Assembly (NCBI GenBank): GCA_036924285.1
Contig: JAYKYS010000009.1
Span: 4,898,001 to 4,962,000, forward strand
Direction of reading: 5' to 3'
DNA: 64,000 nt
DNA from: Asterella californica
Taxonomy: Eukaryota; Streptophyta; Marchantiopsida; Marchantiales; Aytoniaceae
A program made the translations under genes and the position numbers. Under the pieces are notes generated by a model that was given only the letters and a program-made list of their open reading frames with translations, had not been told where the DNA came from and made no database searches. How positions within the stretch are numbered: the first letter of the stretch is position 1; each line of letters begins with the position of its first letter. Positions 44,310-56,354 of the stretch are shown piece by piece.

Positions 44310-47123
44310 CCTGGGATTGCTTACTCCGGAGCATTGAGTGTATTACGCTGCTCCCAGTGGGGCGCTTGGCTTCGGCCTTCAAACTCATGTACCTCCTCGA
44401 CTGGAGGTTGACAAGAGCAAAAAGTGGAGGGCTAACTTCTCGAGATCACAAGGTCTTGTCAAGACCTTCCCTTGAAGCACGTTTAATTTGTACATGATTG
44501 CTGCTGGTGTAGTGTGGAGCGCATGAGAGTTGAGGTTGGCCTTTCGTCTACGGCTTAGAAAATGAATGCGTGTGAGTTTGCAACAGGATGACCCTCTCAC
44601 AACTTCATCATACCTGAAAGCTTGTTGTATTGTGGTCCATTCTAAGGTCGAACTCGTTCATAGGCTACTCTGTTTTAGAGCCGCTCGCATACTTGAGTAC
44701 AGACGACCTTGCTGAATCCTCCAGTCCTAACTGAGGGACTGCACAAGCAGTGTTATGGAGGTGTAGACTATCTGTTTACATCGCACTCTTCTGTGAACTT
44801 TTCTTATCCTCTTTTACACTTGTTACGTGGACAAGCAACAGGTTCCACCATCTTCACCAGCCCATGATTATGAGCTTTTCATACTACTCGACTTGTGTGG
44901 AGGAAGAGCAGCTCATTCAGCTTCGATAGTCATAAAAGTTCCAACTACAGTGATTCCTTTCCCGTGACTTCTTGGAAATGGAGTATTGTTCCTTTTTGTC
45001 GTCACTAGCTCTCTTCAACAAGGGTGTCCAACGATTCATAGCCCAGTAAATCATCCACGTTGACTTGATTTTGTTACTGATGTCTCTTCGCTAACAGGTG
45101 AGTTGTTTAAAACATTTTGTTCTGCACTCTGTTTTGTTCTCCCGGAACCGATGTTAAGGTGAATATTTTACTCTCACATATCTGCTGTCTGGTGGGATAT
45201 TCTAAGTCCTTCCCGTTCACATTTTCATTGTGGCCGAGAAGTTGAAGTGAAGTTCTAGTCTTTTACTTTCTTCATGATTTGGTCACTTTCACATAGTTTC
45301 CTCTCGTGTACCACCTTCTGAAGCTAACGTTTGTAAGAGGTTTCAAAATGCCTTCCTCCTTTCCTTGACAATAAAAATATCAGTTGAGGATGCCAGAGAA
45401 TGGGCTGGTATACACAATCTTCATGATCAGAAGGTGCAAAGGGTCCAACGATCAGCTCAGTTAGATGCTTTGTGAGTCAAATTTAATGTTGAAGTGTACG
45501 AAGGATTTACTGCCTCGATAGAGAATTCTAGACCGGGATCCAAAGTCTCTGGTCACTCGAGAGGACTTGTGTCTATGCTAAAACGAAGCCTGTAGTTGAT
45601 GAGCTCCAGTAGCTTACAAGGGCCTTGAAGACTCAAGTCGGTGTACAGAGTCAGAACTGCAACTCAAACGAATCAGTCGGTTGGAACCTTTTCTCAGCAT
45701 AATGAGGTACGACTAAATTAGGTTAACTTCTACAGCTAGGTTTGCCTTTCAGGTTGGGATCAGGGGAGGTGAAACTGAGAGTGCGTGATGAGTTCCTGCA
45801 TCTTTTATCACTCCAACATATGGCAGACGATTTACTTCCTCCCCTGTTCTTCAGTGCAGCTAACTACTTACCGTTCTTGAGCTGCTTGGTAGACTTTGAA
45901 CTTCAACCCGAACTTTTTAGGCCATAGACTTCGCCCGCCTAGTATCTGAAATCCCAACGCTTTGTCACCATTGTCACTTAATGAGTTCAGTCTCTGACGA
46001 GGGCCGTTTTGTGTAGTGGAGCGTCACAGGGAAAATGACTCGAGGAAAAGGACCACTCAAGAATCAGTATGACTGCCTCCTGATACTAGATACGATACCT
46101 TAGCTATGGAGAGGTAAAAGACCAGTTAGGTTGTTATATTCGTACAAATGTGATTGTGATCTGTGCATGACTTCCACAGTAAGGGAGAGGGCCTTCTCGG
46201 CTTTCAAAGCTCCTTTCTGAGCCTAAACAAATTTTCTATCGTCAGGAACTACATCAGCCGTGGTTCGGTTTGTTCGCTGACCCTCCTAATGCATGTTCCA
46301 TTAATCTTTCAGTCGAGCATCAACAACCAACCTGTCCTTGATATCTCGTTGCCAGATTGTAAAAGAGGAAGAAGAGAGAAAAGGAAACTGTTTCAGCATT
46401 CCGTCGTTCTTCTTTGTGTGGAAGGCCTCCTTTGATAGGAATCCGATGATTTCATCCTACTCTTATCCTCTAAGTGCCGGCTCGGAAGTCTCGCTTGGAA
46501 GTTAGTTCGTTGGAAAGTTGTTAAGGATGATATCTCCGATACTAGCCTGTTTCGGTTCATCCCCAGACCTCACTTTTATTATTTGTCCTGTGTCCGTCCA
46601 AGGACTTCGTGAATGTCGCAATAAGTCAATCACTCATCTACACGGTTTTAACTTTTAGAACGTAGGTCGTTAGTCTATTTCTTGCACTGAAATTCTTGAA
46701 GTCGAAACTGTTGTATATCCAGTACAGTTTGGATCGTCGTAACAAGATAGAGGATTAGATCGAACTTACCTGAAGCTCGAAGAATGACACGCGATGACGT
46801 CCCGTCCTTTCATCTGGCTTTTGTTGGCGCTGGGCTTTCTGACACAAGTCGTGAAAATATCGTTCCTGAATTACTCCATCGAGCTTCCTGTCCATAAGAC
46901 GTATACGTACGTTGCTCTGGCTCTCCAGTTGTTGTTCAGTAGGTCATTCTTTTGATCGCGAGTTGGGATTCTGTGTGCGAGCTGCTGATAAGAGTGTATG
47001 ATACGATATGAACGATGTCTTCACAGGAACATGAAAGCGTACATTCCTCCTTCTGACTGAAGTGTCTGTTTGAGTTCTCTGTAACCTAAAAGCTGTAAAG
47101 CTATTCTTGGTAATGCTCCTTAA
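44310..47123. other. Mid-GC interval without recognised gene
   Basis: Composition here is closer to that of the host genes than to the AT-rich repeats, and several short open stretches occur (for example 45742-45927). An unlisted short frame with a hydrophobic start (MTSRPFIWLLLALGFL) begins near 46794. None matches a family I know. This could be introns and small exons of an unidentified gene. Confidence 0.35.
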
Positions 47124-47137
47124 ATATCGAACTCGTT

Positions 47138-47299
47138 TTTGTTTGGTTTTTTTTTTAAGCCTCTTTTCTCTGTGGGGCTTTCTGCAGCCGTATGCTGCTG
47201 CCCTTGCACAGCATGAGTCCCCTCGTTAGGAGGACTCGACCACACGGCGCCGGGCTACAGGCGGATGGGGTAGCCAACAAGCTATTGCTTGCTGGCTTC
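47138..47299 (-). mobile_element. tRNA-derived SINE with poly(A) tail and target-site duplication
   Basis: On the minus strand the element has an A-box-like TAGCTTGTTGG, a B-box-like GGTCGAGTCC, and ends in ten A residues (T run at 47147-47156). It is flanked by near-identical 14-mers, ATATCGAACTCGTT at 47124-47137 and ATATTGAACTTGTT at 47300-47313 (12 of 14 match), as expected for a target-site duplication from LINE-mediated insertion. Length is about 160 bp. The family is unknown to me. Confidence 0.8.
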
Positions 47300-47313
47300 A
47301 TATTGAACTTGTT

Positions 47314-48221
47314 AAACTCATGAATACTTGTATTGGAAGCAGAGCCTCTTGCTAGCACGACCTTTCTTGGGGTGCTTTTTGCAGTGAAGCAGAAAGGGAA
47401 AACAAAACCGGTGTCTGAACATCGGTGTTTCCCTAGCATTGTTTTCGCATGTCTTCCATCCTTGCCAGCATATATTCACTTTGCTGCGTTCATTCATCGC
47501 CAGGGTCACCGGGGAAATTCATGACCGTGCTCTCGTGGGTGCATTTTATATAGATTCAACGATTATGCTCTCATAGATTCAACGAGAACTCTCAGGAATA
47601 TTGGAAAAAAAAGTGAAATTACGGATTTAGGAGCGATCTTCACGAACTCAAAGGGGAGGATGTCGTCCATAGGATTCAACCTTGAACCTCCTTCTAGACC
47701 TTCCAGGAGAACAAGGGAGTAGAACACTGCACTATCTGCACGAAGTGGAAGTTTCACTTGTACTTATTTAATACGTCCTTTATGCAGGGTACAGTTTCAT
47801 CTCTATTGAGTAGATTATTTCGTTTGACTCTGTGTTTGGACAGCAGCTGCTATTTTCTGCTCCCGACACTTAAGCAGGCTGTTTCAGTCACCTAGCAAAC
47901 ACAAGTAACTTCCTGGCTAATTCTATCCTCGATTTTTAACATCGACCTTCTAAACACCATCTCCATCTTCAGAACACATGTCCACTTTGGTTACATTTAA
48001 TATATTGACATGACTCCTTTGCCAGGATACAGATGACGAGAAATTATATGCACTTCATATAGAGGCTTACGTTTGCAGGTAACAGAATCGTCTTTCCGTA
48101 ACGAACTACTAAAGGAGAGTTCACATCACTTTTATACACGTTGATTTGATAGGTGGGACGTCGAACGTACATGCATGATATGTAAGCAAATAGATGATAT
48201 TGTCAAAGTGTGCTTGTTGCT
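47314..48221. other. Gene-free interval before the Helitron
   Basis: No gene is recognised. AT content rises towards the Helitron. Confidence 0.4.
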
Positions 48222-48280
48222 ATGTGTTAGCGCATAGCTTACTACCAGTTTTTTGCTATGCGTTAGCGCATAGCTTACCT
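48222..48280. repeat. Two tandem copies of a GCTATGYGTTAGCGCATAGC hairpin
   Basis: The second copy has perfect 8-bp arms GCTATGCG / CGCATAGC with a TTAG loop; the first differs by one base (GCTATGTG). They are about 36 bp apart and lie less than 150 bp from the first recognisable Helitron Rep residues, so they could mark that element's end. Confidence 0.65.
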
Positions 48281-48399
48281 TTTCGAGTAAGGAAAAAGTA
48301 AACTACAAGGCTTTCCTTTGACGGCGAAACAAGTCAAGGATGACAATTTCAAACAACAACTTCTTATATCAGATAAAGTTTTTCCTTGTTTGTCCCAAT

Positions 48400-49540
48400 T
48401 ACGATTCACTCATGTATTACCAAGTCGTTAAGCGAAATCTTTTCACGATTATTCGACAATTAGAAAAACCTACATTTTTCATTACTTTAACTGCAAACGA
48501 AAAAAACTGAAAACCGTTGATGAACACCTTATTCAAATTGAACAAAATGGATAACCATATATCATTTCCGGACGATGAAGAAACCTTAAAGTTCTTCACA
48601 ACTTCAACTTCAACTTCTTAGACAAGATCCTGTCACATGTGCACGATATTACGAACATAGAACACAATTTTCCGTAAGCTTATTCAACATAACCAATTAA
48701 TTTTGGGAAATATATCTGATTTTTTTTTCGTAACTGAATTTCAAAGCAGAGACAGTCCACATGATCACGGACTACTGTGGATAAAAAATGCTCATGTTTT
48801 CAAGATAGATCTTGATGAATCAATAACAACTTTCATAGACGAGTACATTTCTACTGATCATCACTTATTGAGCGAAGAGATGATCAAATGTCAAACTCAT
48901 CATCACACAAATACTTACTATAAGAAAAGATCTTTTTCTTCTTGTCGATTTTGATTTCCATGGTATCCCATGTCGAAGACAACAATATTATATCCTTTAA
49001 CTAACGATGAACTTGATGATGAAACGACGAGAGATATAAAGCTTAAATCTATTAGAATTTCAAACATCATTTCTTCTTTCAAAATTGGATTGGATATGAA
49101 CTTCGATCAGTATTTTCAACATTTAGAACTTACATATGAAACTTACTTATTAGCTTTAAGATATTCTATATCAAAACCTTCTATATATCTCAAACGTCAT
49201 CCAATAGATACTTACATTAATTATTTTTCAAAAAATGCTGCTTCTATTTGGCAAGCCAACACAGATTGTCAATACGTGTTGGATCCACATGCTGCGACAC
49301 AATATTGTACCTCATATCTAACAAAAGTAGACAATATAATAACGAATGAGATGAAGAAAATTAACAATAAATGTACCGAGGAAAATCAAGAAGTAACCAC
49401 ACGGATAAGAAAGTTAAGCAATGCATTCTTGAATTCCAGACAAGTTTCGGCTCAATTAGCCATCTATATAATCTTAAAATTACCTTTGTATCATGCTTCT
49501 TGTTGTTTCAATTCATAGACACTAGTAGTCCATCCGATTG
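48400..49540 (+). pseudogene. Helitron Rep (HUH nuclease) pseudogene
   Basis: Pieces in more than one frame resemble the rolling-circle initiator of Helitrons. There is a stretch like IIRQLEKPTFFITLTANE near 48450. The HUH motif is SPHDHGLLWI near 48760, where both metal-binding histidines are kept. A Y..Y region, QYVLDPHAATQYCTSYLTK, is near 49270, where catalytic tyrosines are expected. A tail near 49440 reads LNSRQVSAQLAIYIILKLPL, like the start of the linker to the helicase. Stops near 48610, 48690 and 48950 and at the end of the 49518 frame show it is dead. Confidence 0.85.
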
Positions 49541-50199
49541 AACCTTCCTCCTCAAAAGTTCCAAACAACTATCTTCTGAAGATGATTCTTCGACAAACAT
49601 AAGATTGTCATCCATCATAGATAAGTATGCACGACGTCCACAACATCTGCAAACAAATTCAATGGCTTTGATAGAATTCGTAGCCAAGTTGAATACTTCA
49701 CAAAATAGAAGATTGAGAAAATCTAAAATCGTTCGATGGATATGTTTCGACCAATATAAACAACCGGAAGACTATTTCAGAGAGCAAGTGCTGTTATATG
49801 TCCCTTTTCTTTACGACGAGAACAACATTAAAGATTCAACTGAAACATGAGAAAATACATATAATAGACATAAATCACATATTCTATTGTTACAAAATTT
49901 GTATACTTTTAAGTACAATATGGACGAAGTAAACGAGGATTGGAAGAAATTTGAGGATGAGGTGGCAGAACTTGAAGAAATAAGAGAATATCATAACGAA
50001 CAAAGTGAACCGAAACAGGATTCAAGCAATTTGGATTCGGACAATGTTGACTTAATGCAACGAACTACTCTTAAATGTACTTCTAAGAGTAAGAATCGTG
50101 AAAAAACCTTCCCGATCAAAGATCTTCTAATACTAATAGAATCATTTTGTGCTGAGTTACGTCAATTGAACAAACAACAAAAGCTAATCTTCAATGATT

Positions 50200-51658
50200 G
50201 AATGTACAAAAAAACACTTTCCACATGAACCAATCCATTTATTTCTTACGCGAAAAGCAGGAACCGGTAAAACATTCACCTTATTAAAAATTATACAAGG
50301 ATTGTCATGGATATACGAAGATGATAAATCTAGGTTTAATGATACTGAACAAATAAAGTTTTGAAGATAGCATACACAGGACGAGCTACATATAACATAC
50401 AAGGAATGACTATTCATAGTACCTTAGCGATCCCTAAAGACTCTTACGATATGAACGTGTCAAAATTAAGTCCAGATCGATTAGATAAATACATCAAATA
50501 TTAAAGCCAATTAAGATTAGTAGTGATAGACGAAATCTCTCTAGTGGGCACAAGAATGTTCTCTTACATAAACCAAAGGTTACAAGAAATAACTCAAAAT
50601 TTCAACCTTCCATTTGATGGCATAGATATAATTGTTTGCGGTGATTTTTATCAAGTACAACCTGTTCAAGATTCATGGATTTTTCAGTATTCTAATATTT
50701 ATTCTCAAAATATTACCACTAACATATGGTTTGCATTTTTCAAACACTATAACTGACTCAACCTATGCATCAGAACAATATAAATTTTATACAAATTTTG
50801 AATCGTATTCGCATCAACCAACAAACATCTTCTGATCTACATTATTTAAATTCAATTTATCAAAAAATGTATTCTAAACCAAACGATATACCTCATTTAT
50901 TTTACACTAACAAAGATACGAAACTTCATAATCAACATGTATTTAGTATAACTGATGGGAACGAATATTTATTCTATTCAAAAAATAATTTTTCTTCTGT
51001 TATATCAAAAAGATTTAAGATATCCATAAATCCAAAAGATATAGCTGGATTACACAGTACTTTTTCTCTAAAGGTTACCATGTTAGTAGAATTATGTTAT
51101 AATTATAACACACGAGATGGACTCACAAATGGAAGCGATGGGATTTTCATGTTCACAACAACATATAACGATGATCAAATCATTTGGATCCAATTCTTTG
51201 ATCTAAATATTGAAACACAAACTAGGAAGAAACAAAAACATTTGTATTCCAATAACATCAATCCATCTTGGACGCCCATTATGAAAATTTCACAACAGTT
51301 TTCAATCAATAAATATACCAGAGAACATAAGATCACTAGAACATAATTCTCTGTTCAACAAGCATCTGCACGAACTATCCACAGATCGCAAGAATTGACC
51401 ATGCATCATGTAGCTTTCAATCCCAAACACATAAATCGACACAGATTGACATACATTGCATTATCTAGAGTGAGAAATCCTAAGCACTTACATATATTAC
51501 AATTGATTGAGCATCGTCATATAGTTGTAGACAGCAGAGTCACTCTCAAAATGGAACGGTTGAAACTAAAATCATCATGGCAATTCCACATCCATGATCT
51601 TCATATGAATATCTCATCTTCCACTTACATGCTCATACAATTTCTAAACACAAGATGA
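50200..51658 (+). pseudogene. Pif1-like helicase pseudogene of the Helitron
   Basis: A Walker A-like KAGTGKTFTLLKII lies near 50250. A Walker B-like LVVIDEISLVG lies near 50525. VCGDFYQVQPV follows near 50640, and the late motif YIALSRVRNPKHL near 51455. These are hallmarks of Pif1-type helicases attached to Helitron Rep. At least four stops or frame changes separate the pieces (for example near 50365, 50503 and 50755). Confidence 0.88.
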
Positions 51659-51799
51659 TTAATAAAACATCATCTTGATGTTCGAGCAGATAATAATTTA
51701 CAACTATTTGATATGTTGTGCTTCAATGAGACACTTATACAAAATCCTACTTCTGTTCCGCATTTCATAGACATCGAACGCTTTCAATATATACATATG

Positions 51800-52260
51800 C
51801 ACACAAGTCGAGGTTTACTACTAACATATCGAAACACAATGTAACTCTCGACGCATAATATTTTTAGAACTCATAACATGGAAATAATTTCTGCAGATTT
51901 CAACATTCTAACTCGTCGTGCTATTCACATCATAGTTGTATACAAATCTCCTCGTATGCATGTCGATGAGTATTTGATCAATGTTACTACCATTATTCAT
52001 AATATACCTAAGGATTATCCCACGATAATGTAGGAGATTTCAATATCGATCTGCTCAAAATTGATCATCATCAAACTACATCTTTCGCATCTTTCATGAC
52101 TTCATTCAACTTTTTTCCAACTTTCACAAAACCAACCACAAAATACGGATCAAATCTAGATAAAATATGGACTAACGTTCCCCAATACGAAAATCTTTTT
52201 TCATCATCACATGCTTATTGGACAGATCATGATCCTATTTTTATTCTCTATAAAAAGCCA
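51800..52260 (+). pseudogene. Endonuclease (EEP-fold) pseudogene of the Helitron
   Basis: GDFNIDLLK near 52035 and SSSHAYWTDHDPIF near 52205 match the conserved GDFN and SDHxPI blocks of apurinic-type endonucleases carried by LINEs and by Helentrons. Upstream pieces such as IIVVYKSPRM support the same fold. It lies directly downstream of the helicase, which supports a Helentron rather than a nested LINE. Stops interrupt it. Confidence 0.75.
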
Positions 52261-52269
52261 TCACAAGTT

Positions 52270-53590
52270 AATATGTGCTCATTTACGTGAAAATCCAAAT
52301 CCAATCTTCTTTTCTTCGTGTACTCATCAATCGAGCTATACGATGATGTTCATGATCATATATTTCAGATTCAAGAGATTTTCAACACTTGCGAAACAAG
52401 ATATTCCCTTTTACGTTTCTTGAAAAATAATATTTTTTATATAAATTGTAAATCATCATCATGTCATGAGCTATTGACTTTACAAAATTCCTAAATGTAT
52501 GCATCCACAATTGTTCAATACAATATAAACATGCTCATTTTAACATCCATAATATTCCAAATGTTTTGTTTCGCAGTTACAATTCATCATTGCTCTCAAG
52601 ACAACCTCAAGATTCAAATCATTCTATACATTTCTTGCATATCTTATATATTATCGATACTCCAATGTACATAATCTTCACAACATCTCTCACAATCTTC
52701 ATTATATATTTTTTCATTTCAAAAATAATCATATGTTATTATAGCTAAACAAATTAGTCTATTTATTTTCTTAATACGTTCATTATTTGAACCATTCAAT
52801 ACAAATTCACATGCATCGAGTTAAAGCTAATTTTAACAATTATGACATCATATACTTCTGTATATATTTTTTACAGTAATTGCATCATACACAAACTGAA
52901 AACTAGCCCAATGTCATTTATGTATCTTTTCCTAAATTCCATAAATTTTGAAATGTATGTAATAACACAATGTGAAATTATCTTTCCTTACCTCCACAAT
53001 ATTCTAAATGTTCTTTTCTGCAGTTGTAACTTATCACTACCTTCGAATCGGTCCAAAGACTCATCAACTTCTACATTTTCATACATTTGAAGATTCTTAG
53101 GATCACTATCCTCAAAATGATCCGAAGCTTCAGAAGTATATATTTGCATAAATGATGCAGACATGTTACTATCACCATATGAAGACATGTTGAAAGATGC
53201 CCGTGGTGAGTTACATAAAATTTATAAACTACTTCTTTCAATCTCAGAAGATAATTTTATCATGGCTTTCAAAGACTATATTAATCTTCATCATTTTTTT
53301 AACATTGATCCACATCTCTAGAATTGCATTTTCACATATATCACTTTCTAAGACTCGTGAGATGAGATGGATTTCATTTTTAACATTCACCTTCACAGAT
53401 TTCACCTTCTAAGATTGTGAGGTCTTGCAAACGCAAAGCCCTTGCAATTCCATTGCATGTGTAGCGACTTGTTTTCTTACATCTTGTTTATAGATTATTT
53501 ATGATCTGTGTTTGACTTAAACAATCCGATATTTGTATAAGTGTAACAGTTGTTATTGTTGTTGTGAAGGATACTAAAGTAACCCTTCAT
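52270..53590. other. Very AT-rich gene-free DNA downstream of the Helitron
   Basis: Only short AT-rich frames are present, and none is recognised. It may be the 3' part of the Helitron. Confidence 0.45.
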
Positions 53591-53664
53591 ATTCAAAAAG
53601 GCAGATATGCATGGGTTTAATGTTACCTAACCTTTCCGTTAGAAAGAGTTAGGTAATAAATTAA
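53590..53664 (+). repeat. Paired-hairpin module, copy 3 (first stem worn)
   Basis: The second stem is well kept: its arms close around CCTTTC-CGTTA-GAAAG, with TTACCTAAC opposite GTTAGGTAA. The first stem is reduced to CATATTCAAAAAGGCAGATATGCATGGG, which still carries the ATATGCA phrase. Confidence 0.7.
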
Positions 53665-53830
53665 TTTCTAGTTTAAATTAATCTATTTTTGATAATAGTT
53701 TTCGGAAGTGCTTCGGTTCACTTTCGCTTTATGGGTTATATCTGGACCATCCCATAACTTTACATGCGGTTACCATTAACACTTAAAAGATACATTTAAT
53801 ATTTTTGATATTTTAATATAGATTTTCAAA

Positions 53831-54372
53831 TAATATTTATATATTTTCTGAACAAAAAGCGAGCAAAAGTTCTCGAAGTTGATCTTCAACATATATACAT
53901 CTCCATGGTCATTTTTTTATACATCATCGTGTTAATCTAGGTTGCACTGAAATATGCTAAAACAAGAGTTGCAGAGAGATAATGTTACGATCCAAAAATA
54001 AATAAATATCCACTCTATTGAAGTGTATGAAACGTTAAGCAGAAAATATGCAATTAGCTTTTGTTTAGGAAATATCAAGTATACGTGGGGAGAGACCGAA
54101 TTCAGACCTACTTAACTTATTAATTTTTTTTTGTCGATTATGTGTTTGAACTTTGACAGCCTTATAACCAACTGAGTACTCTTCTTTATGGTCATATTGA
54201 TAACTGATGTTGCACTTATTTATTTTCGGATCGTAACATTATCTCTATGCAACTCTTGTTTTAGCATACTTCAGTGCAACCTAGATTAACATGATGATAT
54301 ATAAACTGGATCAGGGAGATGCATCTATGGAACTTTTGCTCGCTTTTTGTTATCCGAAAATATAAATTTTGT
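53831..54372. repeat. Large imperfect inverted repeat (arms about 160-175 bp, spacer about 210 bp)
   Basis: The left arm (53831-54005) contains CAAAAAGCGAGCAAAAGTT, GTTAATCTAGGTTGCACTGAA and AATGTTACGATCC. The right arm (54217-54372) contains the same phrases inverted, with a few substitutions and small gaps. The spacer has no recognised coding sequence. It resembles a foldback or MITE-type element. Confidence 0.8.
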
Positions 54373-54379
54373 TATTACA

Positions 54380-55390
54380 GTTGGAGATAATTTAAATAGA
54401 AATAATTTTCGTCAATAAAATTTCTTCTTCGATATTTTTGTTATCAGAAATATCGAAGAAATATTGAAGAAATATCCATTACAATAATGAAACGACTGGT
54501 TGTATACCATGAGAAACGAGGGCAATCATGGCAGATTTCACAGCAAGAGATGAAACTTGGAAGATGCGAAGATGTTAATTTTGTTGACAGCAACATAAAA
54601 GATGACAGTGGAACAACTCCTTCAGTGCAACCCGCCGCAGACACAGTTGGAGCCGAAAAGTGTGAAGGTGTAGACTGGCAAAGAGAATCATAATGTATAA
54701 AGGTAGTTAGACTTGATGTGGCAGAGAAAACCATTGAATATTGTACCTCTTCTTGCAGTATGAAGCTTAATTCAGATGTTGTACTTCTATGAGGCTTTTC
54801 TTGAGTAATGAATATTTGGATTTTGGTTTTCTAGACAATATAATATACATCCAAAGTGAACAATTGCCCAAGGTACAGAAAAGGACAAACGTTCATGTAG
54901 TTATCAAAAATAATCGAAAATAATTGGTTCAGAGATGATTAGAGGCGACAAACTTCAGCTTAAAAATAATAAATAGACTGTGAAATGGAGAGGTACGAAG
55001 TGGGAGTAAAGTGTTGATTAAATTTAGTATAAGTAGCTTAGTACAATTCAGTTCTGCGTGAAATGCTATTGAGAAACTGCGGTGATACAAACGGATTTGT
55101 AGACTACTTTTTTAGATTACTGAACCTCCGAGGTCAACGTGTGTGCTTAAAAAAGATCACTTTTCTCATTTCTGCGAGAATCTGGATTGATAGCAGGTAC
55201 TGCTACTTGGGATGGGGTTCTGCAGCAGTGCTCAGCATGGGCCCGGTTTTAGATAGAATCTATAAATAAATTTCGTATCGTACACATGGTTACCCTGATT
55301 TCAAAACCCATAAGTACAGGACAGAGAAGTATCTCCTTCAACATATAAAGCCCTTGGCCCGAAAGGAATAAAAATATTATTTTTTGTTGA
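54380..55390. other. Gene-free interval
   Basis: A 68-codon open frame at 54487-54693 is not recognised and may be chance. No other feature is evident. Confidence 0.4.
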
Positions 55391-55494
55391 TGTTAATTTA
55401 TGCACTAACCCTTCCAACAGGAAGGGTTAGTGCATAAATTAACACCTTGTATATTTTCCCCTCTTCCGAACTTGGAAGAGGTGAATATGCAAGG
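55391..55494 (-). repeat. Paired-hairpin module, copy 4 (best preserved)
   Basis: 55391-55415 and 55420-55444 form a perfect 25-bp stem around an AACA loop, with CTAACCCTTCC opposite GGAAGGGTTAG. Directly next to it is a second stem, with CCTCTTCC / GGAAGAGG at its core (55445-55494) and TGAATATGCAAGG at its edge. It is the reverse-oriented equivalent of the 30.3-kb copy. Confidence 0.8.
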
Positions 55495-56001
55495 ATTTTA
55501 ATATCGATGGGTTTATTCCACCAATTTTGGTAGATTTCCTCCGATAAATCACTGGGAGAACACATGCATGCCGATACAAAATAATTATGATGTTTATTGA
55601 GTTGTGAGAGATAATCTTAGATATAGTGTCATACGTGTTTAACGAAAATAGGTGTCGAACCTCGATATCTTTTCTGTAAAAGAAGTATGGAATGAATATC
55701 AGAATAGAAGGAATTTCACAACCATGGATACTATAAGGAGGAACATTTGCCGCAGAACACATTCCAGTACAGAAAACATCTTTCCTCAATCATATAAAGT
55801 AATATATCCCCATGTTCTCAACTAACGGCAAAAGAATTGAAACAAAACAGATAAAAATTATCATTCTTGAAGCGTATGCTAGAAGTTTGTCTGTTTTAAA
55901 GCAAGACTGTTAATCGATGTCGAACCTCGGCATCTATATTAAAACATTGATTCGTCAGTTATTATTGTTTATCTTCAGCCGTGGTTTAAGACAAGAGGGA
56001 G

Positions 56002-56091
56002 GAGTTGTTTGATTTTAAGACAAGACATAAGAGTTTGTTGGATTTTAGGGTAAGACATTCAGCTTTGTTGGATTTTAGAATTAGAGATACA
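56002..56091 (+). repeat. Three-copy tandem repeat of about 30 bp
   Basis: Units start near 56002, 56031 and 56062 and share TTTGTTGGATTTTAG; the first unit is diverged. Confidence 0.65.
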
Positions 56092-56354
56092 CTATCGGAC
56101 AAATACAAATATTAGCAAAACACAAAGGAGTCATTCAGAGAACATGTTTCTCAGAGCACGAACTCCTAAGTTGCAGTTTGAGGAAGCAAGATCCGGGATC
56201 GAGGATGGACAAGAATTATTGTCATAGTCACGGATACGGAGCTCGTGTATACAAGCTAATATCACGTACTATAAAAGTTGATAAGATAGTCATTCTGTGC
56301 ACCGTTTCTTGAAGGTTCCTGCTTACCTTCCTGGGAGGAGGTAAGCAGGAATGG

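Larger units (their letters stand above)
48360..52260 (+). mobile_element. Decayed Helentron-type Helitron (Rep - helicase - endonuclease)
   Basis: Three enzymatic modules follow one another on the plus strand in the order typical of Helentrons: HUH Rep, Pif1-family helicase, then an endonuclease/exonuclease/phosphatase-fold domain. All frames are broken by stops and shifts. The DNA is very AT-rich compared with the TIC236 and GS1 exons. Element ends are not defined; a tandem hairpin at 48222-48280 and a hairpin module at 53616-53664 are candidates. Confidence 0.85.

Noticed and set aside
47155..47439. A ribosomal-protein-like small gene on the minus strand (KKHPKKG... fragments)
   Set aside because: The match was only a short basic run. 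The region is explained by the SINE and its flank.
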